DNA of 64,000 nt from contig JAOCPU010000006.1 of assembly GCA_035772785.1 (NCBI GenBank), positions 620,001-684,000 on the forward strand, written 5' to 3'. The notes beneath the pieces were generated by a model. It was given only the letters and a program-made list of their open reading frames with translations. It was not told the DNA's origin and did not search any database. How positions within the stretch are numbered: the stretch's first letter is position 1; every line of letters begins with the position of its first letter. Below are positions 11,771-23,755 of this stretch, piece by piece. Made by a program: the position numbers and the translations under genes. The stretch is from Phlebiopsis flavidoalba (lineage: Eukaryota; Basidiomycota; Agaricomycetes; Polyporales; Phanerochaetaceae).

Positions 11771-13326
11771 ATGCATGTCGAACTTCCAGTTGAACTTTGG
11801 ATAGTCATCTTCCACCTTCGTGCTGCCGACGACGATGTGCTTTACGAGCATACCAATTCTAACACTGCTTGGCACACCTCGAGCTGGTTCAAACTTACCG
11901 TCTCAGGTAACGCTAAATGGACTTTACGATCGCCGCAAGATGAGACCGCTGTCTTGCAGCATCGACGCACTAGACAAATGAAGGTGGGCGCAAACCTTCC
12001 TTTTCAACGATAAACGGATCATGTTCAATACTTGCTAGGCTATAGTCTCGACCTGCAAATACTGGAGAGCCATTGGAACAGAGTTCCTGTACAACTGCCT
12101 CTACTTTGAACTGCCTTCCAACATCATTCGCATGTGCGGTGCTCTCGACCGAGATCGACATTTAGGTCGATTCGTCAGGAGGCTCCACATTACGCGTTAC
12201 TTTTCGCGCGAGGGCCTCTCGATGGACGACTTGGAGCTTGGTCTCGTCTCCGTGATTCAACACTGCCGCAAGCTCGAAACATTCATAATCGAGTGGCCCG
12301 TTACCACAGCCTTCGCGGCCATTGCGGACGCTTTATGCACGTATAGCTCCCGCACGCTTCGTACTCCTACATATCCACGTACCTTCCACGGAGCTCGCCA
12401 AATTGATTTGGACAATTGGACCACACTACGACATCTCGTTTCTCTTTCCCTGGAAGTAGGCGAGAGAACTAACGAAGACAACCCGACTTGGGTCGGCTGG
12501 TAACCTCGCCTTGACATTCCCGAACCTAGTGGAGTTGTCTCCTAAGCGGGGACTCTTGACGACTTCATCGAACAGGCCACGGACTGGGAGCTTCCTCAGC
12601 TTCGCTCTTTCACCTTTGACTTTGGTGCTCATCGTCATGATCTGCCAGATATCGCGGAATTCCTAGCCATTCACGGCTCTGAGCTCACGTACCTCGACAT
12701 CAACTGTATGCTCCCCTTTGACATTCCAGCCATACTACAATCCTGCCCATCCCTTACCACCTTCTCCTTCAACCCTGACTGTCGCCTTGAAGAAGACATA
12801 AATGATACTGGCAAGATTGTCAACTCACCACACCCCAACTTGACGCATATAGGGCTTCACCAGCTCCTTCACGCGTTCGGCGTAGGCTATGCCGGTACCT
12901 ACGCAAGAGCGGACCCTCTCATTGCGCGATACGTTCGTCATTCGAATGATCTCAACTTTCATCGCTCTCAATAAACGCAACTTCCCCAAACTCACTCATG
13001 TCCGACTTCTGAATCGCACACTTTTGCGAGACCTCGAAGCAGCCAACGGCCCCGCCGAAATATGCTACGAGCGATGGGAGAGGTGGTCGGCACAGTGCGC
13101 CAGGGAGCGCATCCGCCTTGAGGACTGCACGGGGAGTGAGCTCGGGCAACTCCCCGAGCTCGACGAGGACTTCGACGAGGACGAAGAGGACGATATCCTC
13201 TCTGAGGAGTCGTATCTGCCTGCTGGAGACCCTGTTGAACAGGTCCAATATTTGACCCGGCAGATACGGAGGCTTACGACAGCGCTCCAGTATGGGCCCT
13301 TGCTGCGCAACGCCCATGCATACTGA
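11771..13326 (+). CDS. F-box-like protein
   Basis: The protein begins MHVELPVELWIVIFHL, an F-box start (LPxELWxxI), so it is likely a substrate adaptor of an SCF ubiquitin ligase. After an intron near 11982-12038 it continues VSTCKYWRAIGTEFLYNCLY, the end of the F-box, then RFVRRLHITRYFSREG and repeated Leu-rich segments (LGLVSVIQHCRKLETFIIEW). These fit the variable substrate region usual in basidiomycete F-box families. The C terminus is acidic (LDEDFDEDEEDDILSEES, about 13160-13212) and ends at TGA 13324-13326. The target is unknown. Frame breaks occur near 12340, 12505 and 12950. Confidence 0.7.
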
Positions 13327-13425
13327 ACCTATGGACACAAGGCGAGTATCGAATGTCACTATCGTTTCCATTATGATACTGATAAGTAGCAGTTCAATGT
13401 ACTAGTACAATTCGTCATTTTCTGC

Positions 13426-14939
13426 TTAGAAGTCATACAAGTCAGGTCTATCGGATGTAAACGCTACTCTCTTCTTCGGCTTTGGTTTCTTTGTAATTGT
13501 CACACTACTCTCTTTCGGACCCTGCACAGTACTGTCCTCGCGCGTGGGATTGACCTCGAGTTGTTCCAGCTGTACCTCTACAGTGGCCATACCCGTTATA
13601 TCAGGATTCGGTGTCGATGTATGCGTGTGACTGTGTTCTGTGCCGTGGCTATGGGCCGGTGGGACGATGGTCTCGATCGAGTTTGTCGCTGGCGTGGTTC
13701 GACGTTCGCTGACGCCTCCTTCGAGATCCAGGTGCAAGGTCTCGAAGACCAGCCGCTTGCGCATGCACTTGAACGCAAGATTGTTCTCGCCAGACGAACT
13801 CAGGCCTCTTAGCGTAGAATACTTGTCGCTTGGAGGAATCTGAGCAAGCGGAGCGGGGAGTGAATGGATGTGGACGAATCCGTGATACGAAGGAAATATT
13901 GCGGAGAGTGAGGGGTTTGCTTTGATATCGGTTAGATTTCACGAAGATACTCAAAGTTGAGGCAACCGTACCAGAGAAAGCAGACAAAAAAATACAAGCG
14001 TCAGAAAACCATCCGAGCTTTTGCGTCCAACCCGGGCCCGCCCCAAGAGTCTTCGCACAGATAAGAAGGTAGTGACACGGATGCGCAGACATGACTATGC
14101 CGCTGCAGCATGGACCGGAGAGAATGGAGGAAGTAGGCTATATCCTGGATGCGTCGGGTTCAGTATCATCGAGAAACGTGGGTCGGAGACAAGATCGACC
14201 CACCTTCGGTTCTACATCTCCCCCAACAGGGAGCACCGAGGGCAGGTATACATAGTCGTAATGGCTTTCGTGATGACGACCCTGCGCTCTGGGGAGCAAT
14301 GATACGGTCAATTTGCTGCAGCATGCGGCGTAGAGGGTGTCCATCCGAAGGACACAGGTCAACAAGTTGGAGTCGCTGCTTGGTAACAGCCTCATCAACG
14401 GTGGAAGTAGGGATCCTCGTGGTCAGGTCAAAGACTCGGCAGAAGTCATCCCCAGATCTATAAAGTCATAACTTCAGCACCTATCGAGAATTACGGCTAA
14501 GAAACATACTGATGAGAAGATGTAACGGTTGTTTGAAACTGCTTCATTTGCTCGTACCTCCAAGCAATCTTAATTTTTGCGTCATCGCCCTCCGGTTTTT
14601 CTTCCTGTTCATCGTCGGCCGCGGGAGCAGATCCTCCAGGAAGCCACATGCATCCTTCGACGAATTCGCGCGCTTGGTCGTGGATGACGCACACACATCC
14701 TGCCCGCTTGCCAGTCCCTGGCTTATAAAATATTTCTGCACCAGCTCTCCGTAGCAGGAGTGCATATCAGGCGCGAGCACGAGCTGAACACAGGTTAGAG
14801 GCAATCCTCCTCCCAATATGTCGTCCATGGAGGGGATGCCAGTTGATGTGATGGCGACAGACGAGGATCCTGCTAAAAGCTTGGTCCCCACAAGGGTATC
14901 GGCTTGTTTGGACGAGGTTTTGCGCTTGAATGAAGACAT
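13426..14939 (-). CDS. ELP4: Elongator complex subunit 4 (PAXNEB domain)
   Basis: Elp4 is part of the Elp4-5-6 ring of Elongator, which modifies U34 of tRNAs. Start ATG 14939 (MSSFKRKTSSKQADTL). The RecA-like core opens with VAITSTGIPSMDDILGGGLP, then VQLVLAPDMHSCYGELVQKY and FISQGLASGQDV, and continues IKIAWRYEQMKQFQTTV to about 14520. Middle exons show GPGWTQKLGWFSDACIFLSA (about 13980-14035). The C-terminal block MRKRLVFETLHLDLEGGVSE (13705-13764) is a family signature. The protein ends KKRVAFTSDRPDLYDF at 13426-13428. As expected for Elp4, no Walker A lysine is seen. Intron positions are approximate, and frame jumps occur in the 13800-14480 part. Confidence 0.88.
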
Positions 14940-15204
14940 CCTTGAAAGCGGAAGAGTTGGCGGGCGATGACTTCAGAGGATAAAGAACATTTGAGGCGCC
15001 TAGAAATTGGTCGATCGCGATCCAGATCTTACCGACACGGTGGCGGCGTAACGCGACAACGGCGCCTCATTCACTTCTCCGTGAACATCCTCGATCGACC
15101 ACACGACAGAGCATCTTCCGCAGGCGTGAGTATTCTTTTTTTTAACCTGGGTAGTAGGTGATGACATGGTCACTAACTATGTGACATAGGCTTGGACGAA
15201 TGGA
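14940..15204. other. ELP4-IMP1 divergent intergenic region
   Basis: Short region between two genes read away from each other. A small open frame at 14967-15161 has no recognisable similarity and sits where the promoters should be. Confidence 0.5.
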
Positions 15205-15879
15205 ATGTCCATGTCACGACTTGCGGCCTTAGCCCAGTCACTCTCTCTGAAGTTGAAGCGCACCGACTGGGACAGCCTGGGCAAGAAATGGGGCTTGAGA
15301 GGACTAGCAGTGAGTGAAAAATTGGAGTGACTCGACATTTGTTGCTCAAATGACAAGGTTGTTAATGCTGCGTGTGCCGTGCATCTCTTTGCAGAACACA
15401 TTGGTTTGGTTGGGTACACGGTCGTGCGTCACCTCCGTGAAATGGTGCGCGAGCATTCGACTGACTCCTCCAAAGGTAGCAGGTCCCTCTATGCTTCCCA
15501 CAATGAGTGCGTCTGGGGAGGCTGTTCTAGAGAATCGTCTCATCACTCCGAGCAAACTCAAACGCGGTGACCTGGTCACATACATATCCCCACTGGATCC
15601 AACTCGTATGGTGTGCAAACGCCTTATTGGCCTTCCTGGGGACGTCATTTGTGTGGACCCAACTGGCGCTATGGCACCCTCAACTGAGCATGTCATTATA
15701 CCCAAGGGCCACGTTTGGCTCATTGGAGACAACGCGGAGATGTCCAGAGACTCTAGGCAGTATGGACACCGGTTTCTATGGGTCTCCTCCGAGGGAAGCT
15801 CGTCGCGAAAGTGTGGCCATTAACCTCTGCTAGCTGGTTCCAGAATAACTTTCGTTACATTGACTCGGTCCAGCAGTAG
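15205..15879 (+). CDS. IMP1: Mitochondrial inner membrane protease subunit 1 (S26 peptidase)
   Basis: Imp1 cleaves presequences in the mitochondrial intermembrane space. Start ATG 15205 (MSMSRLAALAQSLSLKLK), exon end at 15309, intron 15310-15357, then VVNAACAVHLFAEHIGLVGY, the membrane anchor region. The catalytic serine is in GPSMLPTMS (about 15481-15507). KLKRGDLVTYISPLDP leads to the general-base lysine in VCKRLIGLPGDVICVDPTG (about 15616-15668). GHVWLIGDNAEMSRDSRQYG (15707-15766) is box E of type I signal peptidases. The protein ends LVAKVWPLTSASWFQNN and RYIDSVQQ at TAG 15877-15879. Length (about 190 aa) fits the family. Two frame changes occur (near 15440 and 15766). It converges on the TPR gene with only 86 bases between stops. 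Confidence 0.87.
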
Positions 15880-15965
15880 GAGCATGTTTAACATGGATGA
15901 TCGCGATGCGTATGTAAGGTAGCACAGCGAGGTGGTGGTTTTTCATCAAGAGCTGTGTAGTGTGG

Positions 15966-17100
15966 CTACCGTACAAAATTCATCGATTTAACCACCCTGA
16001 CCATTGGGTACAAATTGGAAGTTGTCAGTAGACAACCCGAAGTTTCCTACGATTTTATTGTCAACATGTGCTCGTCAATGCTGCGTACCTCCTTACCAAG
16101 GATACTATTTTCCCAAACCTTTGAGCTTGTCGATCATCTCGCCAGTCTCTCTCTTCTGAGCGGTTTCTATGCGCGGATGTGAGGGCCTGTAGATGTCGTC
16201 TCGCTTCAACGGAAAAAAAAAATCGCCGCGAACTTGACGGCAAGATGTCGATCAACTTCTGTGTAGTCTGTACGGGATCAATATGGGAGGCTCTACAGCG
16301 GTGGGTGCACTTGACTAACCGTCCTGGGCACTCGTTAGCGATGACCATGTATCAAGCTGCTCATTCGATGTTAGCTCGTCGTTGCAAGGCTTGACATAAT
16401 CGGGATCATCCAATAACGCTGTGATAACATGAGCGGAGGTGAGAAATTATATCAAAGATATGTACCCACAACCTTCTGTACAAGCTGCAACGACTTCCTT
16501 GTGTTCGCTCTACAAGAGTCTTATCTTCATCGGACGCCCAATCCACGAATGCACAAGTGAGCTCACCAGCTTCACATGGCAGGCCGCAATATTGGCGTTC
16601 AGGACAGCCCCGTGCTTTACTGCAATGCTGCTCTAAGACTGATGGAACGAGGAGATCGTCGTCGTCCTGAGACGACGAGTTCCGGTTTCGTGGATGGCGT
16701 TTTGATCAAGTATACCACCCTTCGGCTCCTCATCATTGAGTGCTGAGTCCACGTCCGATTCAGGTTGCTTTGTCTTCTTCAAAGCCCGTCGCTTAGGGAG
16801 TCTCCCCAATGCGCGGCGATAAATGGCCCAAGGCACCATTCCATTGCTGCAAAAAACGAAACTCGTCGTTGCCCTCGAGTTTGAGCTCTGAGGCCTCATC
16901 AAGACATCTCTATGCAGGGGGAAAAATGAGTCGTAATACGCCGAATTTAACTTCCACAATCGCACCTGCAAGTCTTCGTCTGATTGAGGTGGCTGGGCTG
17001 CCTCAGTGACACATGTTTGTTTCCGAACCCCGAACGGCCTCAAACTACAGCCGGCTGGGCTGGTTTTGTTGTTTTCGACTGGACCTGATGATGAAGACAT
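15966..17100 (-). CDS. TTC1-like tetratricopeptide repeat protein
   Basis: TTC1-type proteins carry three TPRs and act as Hsp90/Hsp70 co-chaperone adaptors. Start ATG 17100 (MSSSSGPVENNKTSPAG), preceded by a T18 run on this strand. Visible parts are SDEDLQVRLWKLNSAYYDSF (about 16945-17000) and the acidic-basic linker KKTKQPESDVDSALNDEEPK (about 16726-16785). The TPR exons then read TSNEQLDTWSSLTSAQD (about 16325-16375). The C-terminal signature ETGEMIDKLKGLGNSILG (about 16090-16145) is followed by FGLSTDNFQFVPNGQGG (about 15990-16040) and MNFVR with TAG 15966-15968. That C-terminal block is what identifies the family. Introns are short. Frame breaks include one just before MNFVR. Confidence 0.78.
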
Positions 17101-17109
17101 GTATGATCC

Positions 17110-17127
17110 AAAAAAAAAAAAAAAAAA
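17110..17127. repeat. Poly-A run of 18
   Basis: A18 on the + strand (T18 in the sense of the TPR gene) ends 10 bases from that gene's ATG, so it forms a pyrimidine tract in its 5' leader. Confidence 0.8.
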
Positions 17128-17386
17128 CCAAGTACCTCTATGTTGAAAAACTAAAGCAAAGACTTTGCCGCAGTGTTTCTGGTGAGTGTTCACGCCACGA
17201 AGGAGCTGCTCAAGCGTCTAGTCGCAATAGTAGATGACTTGGTGACCTCATGGTGATGTGTCAGCGAGCCATTACCCATCGTGACATCGACCTTTCGCGC
17301 GGGATCGCCCCCAGCTTCGAAGACAGGCTGCCGAAGGGTGCATAACGAACAAGGTGCACACGCGTACGTAGTATCCACCGGGCATG

Positions 17387-17394
17387 TATAAAAG
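17387..17394 (+). promoter_or_regulatory. TATA box of the short-chain dehydrogenase gene
   Basis: TATAAAAG lies 43-50 bases upstream of the ATG at 17437. The leader is short and pyrimidine-rich. Confidence 0.55.
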
Positions 17395-17436
17395 CTAGCC
17401 CCACACGTCCCCCCGGCGGCCCTGTCTTTCACCATC

Positions 17437-18527
17437 ATGTCTGCTACCATCCAAGACGCGAAATGTGTCCTCGTCGTTGGAGCCACCGCAGGTATTGGTC
17501 GTGCACTCGCGCTTGCCATTCACGACCCTGCCGTCAAAGCCTACCGTGATAGTCTCCGGAAGACGCCAGGACCGGCTCGATGAGCTCGCCAAGAAGGGAG
17601 AGCGCATTGAGAGTGTCCGCGTGGATTTAACAGCCAACAGACAGTCTCTTCAAGAATTTGTTAGCGACACTGTCGCAAAATACCCCGACGTGAGTTCGCC
17701 CTGGTTAAGATCGAGGACTAAACTGATATTGTGACAGCTGGATGCTGTTGTTCTGGCTGGCGTCCGGTGTCCAGCATCTATTCGACTTTACAAAGCCGGA
17801 GAGCGTAGACTTGGACCGTGTAGTACCATACCCGTGTACAAGAGTTTGTGCACCTGATGAGCGCAATTTTACCAGTCTTCGAGACCGAGTTTACGACACA
17901 ACTACGTCTCAATAGTGACTCTCACTTAAGCTGTTTATGACCCACTTCCTAAAGTTGAGCGTGAGTATCTCGAATTTTCTCCAGTCGACCGTGCCTAAGA
18001 TTAAAATCAATCAACCAATTCAGGAAACAAGGCCGTCCAAGCTTCATTGTACCCATTACCTCTACCCTTGGTATCCTCCCGGGCCCATGGGTGCCTGCTT
18101 ACTCTGCTACCAAAGCCGCCTTACACTCTTTTCCCCTGGCCCTGTCTTTACACAGAGCAGCTTCGTGAGAAAGACTAAAGTACAAGTGATGGAGATCATT
18201 CCTCCCGTGCGTACCCCTATTCGCCTTTACGGTAAGGTATCCAACTAATTTCTGCATCGCCTTACACAGATTGGTAGAATCGGAGTTTACATGACCGTAA
18301 GCTCCTACTTTACGGTCTCAATTTTTAGTTAACAAGTCGCTGTAGATCAGGGAACAACTCCGCGACTTAGTAAAATCTGGATGTCTTTGGACGCTTTCAC
18401 CAAAGAAAACCATGGAAGGACTTTGTCGAGGTGACTCACAAATCGCACCTGGTGATTCAAAGGACAGCTGGGAAATGGAACTGAGAAATGGGAAAAGAGT
18501 AAAATCGACGCCCTCCAACGAAAATAA
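17437..18527 (+). CDS. Short-chain dehydrogenase/reductase
   Basis: Classical SDR with an N-terminal Rossmann fold: MSATIQDAKCVLVVGATAGIG (17437-17499) carries the cofactor motif (T)GxxxGIG. VIVSGRRQDRLDELAKKGER (about 17545-17610) contains an Arg after strand 2 that favours NADP(H). The LDAVVL strand (17738-17760) stands where NNAG-type segments lie. The catalytic Tyr-x3-Lys is in PAYSATKAALHSF (about 18095-18135), preceded by SFVPITSTLGILPGP. VQVMEIIPP (18181-18210) is the usual post-catalytic PP segment. The C terminus is KWEKSKIDALQRK at TAA 18525-18527. Resemblance is to the cytosolic DltE-like fungal SDRs. The substrate is unknown. Introns occur near 17693-17737, 17820-17930, 17958-18020 and 18210-18270. 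Confidence 0.75.
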
Positions 18528-18755
18528 AGGAGAATGTAAAATGACAAGTCAAGATAGGGTAGTACGCAAACATTTCAATTCCGGTATGCATACGCACAGG
18601 AATACTCGTCGCGATGGGCATTGCACTGAGGGCATGAGTCCACACGCTTCTTTGTCCCAGATAGCACAATGGTGAATTAGACGATGACTACGTGACTACG
18701 TGAACATGTAAAGTCTATATGTAAGGCATGACATATAACGAAGGGTTCCAGGACA
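18528..18755. other. Convergent 3' region between the SDR gene and PDH E2
   Basis: Two genes end toward each other here. Nothing further is visible beyond short AT-rich stretches. Confidence 0.4.
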
Positions 18756-20415
18756 TCAGAGCATGAAGGTCAAGGGGTTCTCCAAGTATCCCTTGAAAGC
18801 GGACATCCACCTCGCACCGACGGCACCGTCGACAGCACGGTGGTCACAGCTGAGGGTGACCTTCATAACGTTGGTCACCTTGAAGCCCTTCTCCTCCTCA
18901 GGAGCGGGTACGAGAGTCGGTGATGTAGCACCGACGGCGAGAATGCAGGATTGAGGCGGGTTTGATGGATGGCAGTAAAGTGTGAGATACCAAACATGCC
19001 CAAGTTCGAGATGGTGAAGGTACCGCCCTATTCAATTAACGCTGTTTAGCAAAAATATTCATTAGTCATGATAGTAAACTGACCTGGTATTCCTGAGGCT
19101 GCAACTTTCCATCGCGGGCCTTCTTTGCCAGCGACTTAGTGGATGCTGAAATATCGGCGAGGCCTCGTGATCCGACATCCTTTACAATGGGTGTAATGAG
19201 GCCAGTGGGCGTCGCAACGGCAACCGAGATGTCGGCCTTCTTGTACCTATGACAGATATTGTTAACACAAACAGATCAATAAGTATAGCACTTGAAGGCT
19301 CGACTTACGTCCGGATAACCTCGCCCAAACCAAGCCGAGTTGGCTTCTGGCACGTCCGACAGAGCGCAAGCAGTAGCCTTGACGATGAAGTCGTTTTACG
19401 CTAAGCTTGGCGTTCTTGTCCTTCTCGCCGAGAGTCTTGTTGAACACCTCACGGAGCTTGAGGACCTTGTCCATGTTGATGTCAGCAGTGAGGGTAGTAA
19501 TGAGGTACCTCCTGCTTAGACTGTGTGAGACGTGAACCGATCGTGCGACGCATGTTGGAAACCGGAGTGTCAACGTAGTCTGGTGAAGCAGAGGCGGGGG
19601 TCGGGGCGCCAGCAGTGGGTGCTTTGGCAGCCGCAGCGGGCTGGATACTTCTCGACGTCCTCGCGAAATGATGCGACCGTTCGGTCCAGATCCTTTTACT
19701 TTAGAGAGAGGAATGCCACGTTCGAGAGCAATCTTCTTCGCAATCGGCGAGGCGAAGATCACGTCACCCTGCGGCAGCTCTCCCTTGTACGGCTGTACCA
19801 GGTCTTTTGACGGAGTAGCAGGAGTGGTGGGCTCGGTGGTCTTCACGTCAAGGGTATCGTCCTTCTTCTGCTCCGGCTTCTTCTCCTCAGCAGGAGCAGG
19901 CTTCTCTGCGGCCTCAGAAGCCAGCTTCTCGGGCGCCCGAGATGTCGTCGCCTTCCTCACCGATGATGGCAATAAGGTGCGCCAACCTGGACGCCCTTTG
20001 TGCCGTCCGGAGACTGTTCGGAGGGGTTAGGAAAGATGTAACTCAGATAGTGGAACCATGCTCACGATGATTTTGGCGAGGATACCGTCCTCCTGGGCCT
20101 CTACGTCAATAGTAGCCTTGTCGGTTTCCTGAGAATGTAAGCTGAGCGAGGATGGGTACAAAGAGTCGCATGACACGTACAATCTCGAGTAGAACATCAC
20201 CTGCAGAGAACTTCTCGCCGTCTTTTTTCTTCCACGACGCGATACCGCCCTCGGTCATGGTCGGGCTCATGGCGGGCATCGTGAATTTGGACAGCGCATG
20301 CCTCCGTGCGGAGGAAAGAGAAGCCTATTTTATATTGATATCAACGTAGACAGCAGGAGCGATGACGCGACATACCCCTTGAGAGAAGAACACTGCGAGC
20401 GATAGCGGAGGCCAT
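18756..20415 (-). CDS. LAT1: Dihydrolipoamide acetyltransferase, E2 of pyruvate dehydrogenase
   Basis: E2 transfers acetyl groups from lipoyl-lysine to CoA and forms the core of the mitochondrial PDH complex. Start ATG 20415 ([12 protein letters not shown], mitochondrial presequence), then an intron. The lipoyl domain reads [20 protein letters not shown] (about 20240-20300) and [20 protein letters not shown] (about 20075-20135). The ETDKA lysine is the lipoylation site. An Ala/Pro/Glu/Lys linker follows (19840-19960). The E3-binding domain is [20 protein letters not shown] (about 19700-19760) with GSGPNGRII. The catalytic domain includes [20 protein letters not shown] (about 19450-19510) and ends with [15 protein letters not shown] (HxxxDG active site, about 18810-18855) and [10 protein letters not shown] at 18756-18758. 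Introns and frame breaks are numerous. It diverges from CSL4 over 187 bases. Confidence 0.92.
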
Positions 20416-20602
20416 GGCGAGGGAGGGGACCTGGTTGAGGGAGGAGGGAAGGTGGGACCGACACCCCAACGACAATTTAGGTCCCAATACGCGTCACGGT
20501 AAATCTCGATCCGCTTCTCTCCGACAACCCTGCGGGTATTCCCATCTCCAGAATAAATACTCATTTCTGTAATTCTCATTCTCAGTCCACTTCATCGAAA
20601 AT

Positions 20603-21349
20603 ATGTCCAGCACCCTGCTACCTGGCCAGCCCATTCAGATTCCTCGTGGACCGGCTCCTCAGCTTGGCAGTGGCACATACTCTCGCGCGATGGTCAAGTG
20701 AGGGCAAGCGCGTCGTTGGTACTCCTCAATACGAAGGCTCCCTGTTGGTTATTTCCTCCTTCACTCCTGGCGGTGACCTCAATAATGGTACTTGTCTGTC
20801 GAATGCGTTGGCTCTCCAGGTTCTTTCAATCTCCAAAGTCCGCCCGAATCCCCCTTCACCAAATTCCCTTGTGCTCGGAACCGTCACAAACGCCTATCCC
20901 CTCTGCAAGCCGTGCTCTCCATAACCGTCGTTGACGGTGTGCCCCTGCCTCCTGGCGAAGAGTTTACCGGTGTTATTCGTGTGCAAGATGTCAGAGCGAC
21001 AGAAAAAGACAAGGTCAAGATTGCAGACTGCTTTCGTGGAGGAGATGTAGTGAAGGGGCTGGTAGTGAGTAAATAGAGTTATTCATCCGCTAGCTAAGCT
21101 CATGTTTCAAAGATCTCTCTAGGAGATGCTCGTAGCTATTACGTGACTACTGCACGAAATGACCTGGGTGTCATATTTGCCACCAGCGAGGCCGGTCAGT
21201 GTGAATTACCTATGACATCGCCATGCTCGAAATGATTACATCCACACCTTGCAGGGGCGACGATGGAGCCTGTTTCGTGGCTGGAAATGCGGTGTCCGAA
21301 GACAGGACGCGTGGAGAAACGCAAGTGCGCAAAGCCTGAAGACTTGTGA
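20603..21349 (+). CDS. CSL4: Exosome complex component CSL4
   Basis: Csl4 is one of three S1-type cap subunits of the RNA exosome. Start ATG 20603 (MSSTLLPGQPIQIPRGPAPQ), N-terminal domain with LGSGTYSRDGQVRASVVGTP-like sequence across a frameshift at about 20690. An intron follows, then SPNSLVLGTVTRLSPLQAVL (about 20859-20920), ITVVDGVPLPPGEEFTGVIR and VQDVRATEKDKVKIADCFRG (S1 domain, to about 21045). A second intron precedes SLGDARSYYVTTARNDLGVI (about 21115-21175). The last exon ends in the Cys-bearing tail (MRCPKTGRVEKRKCAKPEDL), a variant of the family zinc-ribbon end, at TGA 21347-21349. Length near 190-200 aa fits fungal Csl4. Confidence 0.9.
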
Positions 21350-21821
21350 TTGGCGTGACCAGGCGTCTCTCTTTGAGTCCGTTTTTTCGTTTGTGTTATA
21401 CATGACCCCCGTGTATTATATCTTCTTTCTTTCGTCGGAACTGGTAGTCATGTTGGCCAAGTTCTTTATTACCGTAGCGACCTTTGTCGTAAAAAATTGT
21501 GAATGAAACCTGTTATAACTCCAAAGCGTACGCAAGCGCTTCAGCTACTGTACTTGCTTGATATGGCAGGTCTCGTGGCAACGCGCTCGTAGAGCCGTAA
21601 TTGAACCGCGCCTGACTCTCACCTCTGCACTCATCTCTTTCTGTTCTACTTCAGGTGTCGGTCTCGGGGGTGTCCCTCAAGTTCAATATGACGGCTCTTC
21701 TTCAACCTATGGATGTTCTTCGTCCTGGAGAGAAGATAATACTGTCACTCTCGATGACCCGAAGTAGCTACAACTCAGCTCCGGTCTGGTAGCATACAGT
21801 TAGCTAACGTGCTCGTCTCGC
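21350..21821 (+). other. CSL4-NUDE intergenic region with a possible upstream NUDE exon
   Basis: No recognisable protein. The acceptor-like sequence ending CAG at about 21823 implies that at least one short NUDE exon with the true start lies in this stretch, but I cannot place it. Confidence 0.4.
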
Positions 21822-23755
21822 AGCCATTCCCACACGGACTGGAAATCTAAATATATGGAAGTGGCGGATATGCTGGCGGAGACTAGAGCTGAACTCGATG
21901 ACTTCCAAGTGTCCAGCCGAGAGCTCGAAGAGGAGCTGGAGAGAGAACTGGAACGGACAGAGAAAGCGCAGCAAGAGTTGAAGGTCAAAGCGGCCAAGGC
22001 TGACCACGAGAAGGAAGAGTGGAAAGTCAGTGCAAACTATGCCGCACGTCAGGGGTCTTACTGACGTCTCATCGAACTATCCCCAGTCCAAGTTCATGTC
22101 TTTGCAGACTACGCACAACACCACAACCACTTCGTTGCAGCGCGAGCTCGATACCATACGGAAAGATCATCAGCAAGTGAAGATACAAACTCAGGGAGTT
22201 GGAAATGGGCAACGATGACCTTGAACGCAACGAGAGAGCCATATCATCCAGTCTGGCTGATATCGAGCAGAAGTACTCTAGGGTGCTCGAGGAAAAGATT
22301 CTACTCGAGCATGAGCTGCTTGATAAAGCCAGCGTGGAAGAGGAGTGCCAACGCCTCAAAGACGAACTACGAGGTGCGCACGCCATCCCGCTGTACATCA
22401 TCGTAGACTCAGTTGATATCATAGACGCCAACGAGGAGATCAGCATCCTCAGAGACCAACTTGCAGCTGCGTTGGACCGTGCCCCCGTTTTGAGATCCCT
22501 CCTTCAGTGACACCATCCAGATCTTCCCAGTTCTCCGAAGATAGTGACCCCATTGCTTCGACCCGCCCTCATTCTGACCCAGATCTTGCCGACCTTCTAC
22601 CTGAGACCCCTACCAAGACGGTCCCCGCCAATTTGACCAGTACTCCTCGTGCCATCAACCCCCTCGTTTCTTTCCTCTGGACAAACAACACTCCTTCACC
22701 GAGCCGGTTTTAATCCTCGATCGACCAACAATGTTTTCTTCCCATTCCCACCGTTACCCGGTCCAACTCCCAGACTACAACTTCACGCATTTCTACCGTC
22801 AGACCGCTCACACATCGCAAAACATGTCTACGAATAGCAACTCTAGCACCACAGCTGGAACAAGCAAAGGTGTTCAGCATATGCTGTCCGAGATGATGCG
22901 TGCGCGAGTCGAGGTGCTCGGCAGAAAATACATACACGTGTTCCTCGCATTTCGCATGGGCAGTGTGAATGGCCGCACTAGCGCCAGCACATCGACTCCA
23001 TCATTGACCTCCAAACCGGGCACTTCTTCGATGCGTTCAGCGTCCACCTCAAGCTCGAAATCTTCTCTCCGTTCTTCCTCGCCGGAGAAACCAACCACTT
23101 TCAAGCCGAAATCTCAGAGCCTTGATCTCAATGCTGCCACTACTCCGGTTGTCAATACCTCAGGATGGGTGCTCATCATGGAGGACTCTCCCTCGCCTCT
23201 CAAGGAGAAAACTCTCCGTAGGCGGTCGGGTCCAATCGCCCCATCTGCTTTCCGACCCTTGTCCTCCACCCGCCGCGCCTCCTAGCTCACCATCTGAAAG
23301 CCGCTCTCCAAGCGCCCTATCACAAAGCAATATTCCAACAAGCACTCACTCGCCGACCACAGTCGCGCACTCGGAAGGCCGCAGCAGTGTCAGTACGAAC
23401 GCGACATGCAAGCACGTTTAGTTCGATACCAACTCCTGTGTCAAGGCCTACAACTCCCACATTCCATTCCTGTACCCACCGCCAGTCTGTTACTTCAGCG
23501 GCGCCGCAGCGCCAAGCGAACAGTTGGCTCTCCATCCGGCTCGTATGTTCGTCCCCCAAACGTGCATCGATGAATTCTACCATACCAACGCGGCCATCAG
23601 GGAAGCCAATTCCGCTATCCCTCGCCCAAAGTCGCATCGGCCGTCCACCACAAAGTCCAAGTAGCCGCAAGGCTAAAGACGCAGAGCTGGAGGGGCGTCA
23701 ACATCAAGTATCGCAGGTCGCATGGGTACCGGCATCCAACTTGTTCGGCCGCTAA
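21822..23755 (+). CDS. NUDE/RO-11 dynein regulator (nuclear distribution protein)
   Basis: NudE binds LIS1 and dynein and is needed for nuclear migration in hyphae. The first visible exon reads SHSHTDWKSKYMEVADMLAE, then a continuous coiled coil: DDFQVSSRELEEELERELER, KAQQELKVKAAKADHEKEEW (to about 22024). After an intron come SKFMSLQTTHNTTTTSLQRE and LERNERAISSSLADIEQKYS, then LLEHELLDKASVEEECQRLK (about 22305-22365). After another intron, DANEEISILRDQLAAAL ends the coil. The tail (22510-23755) is Ser/Pro/Thr-rich and unstructured, with a second short coil (VQHMLSEM-RARVEVL, about 22873-22925) and a basic C terminus. The true start is not identified. The stop is tentatively TAA 23753-23755. 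Frameshifts are dense in the tail. Confidence 0.8.
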
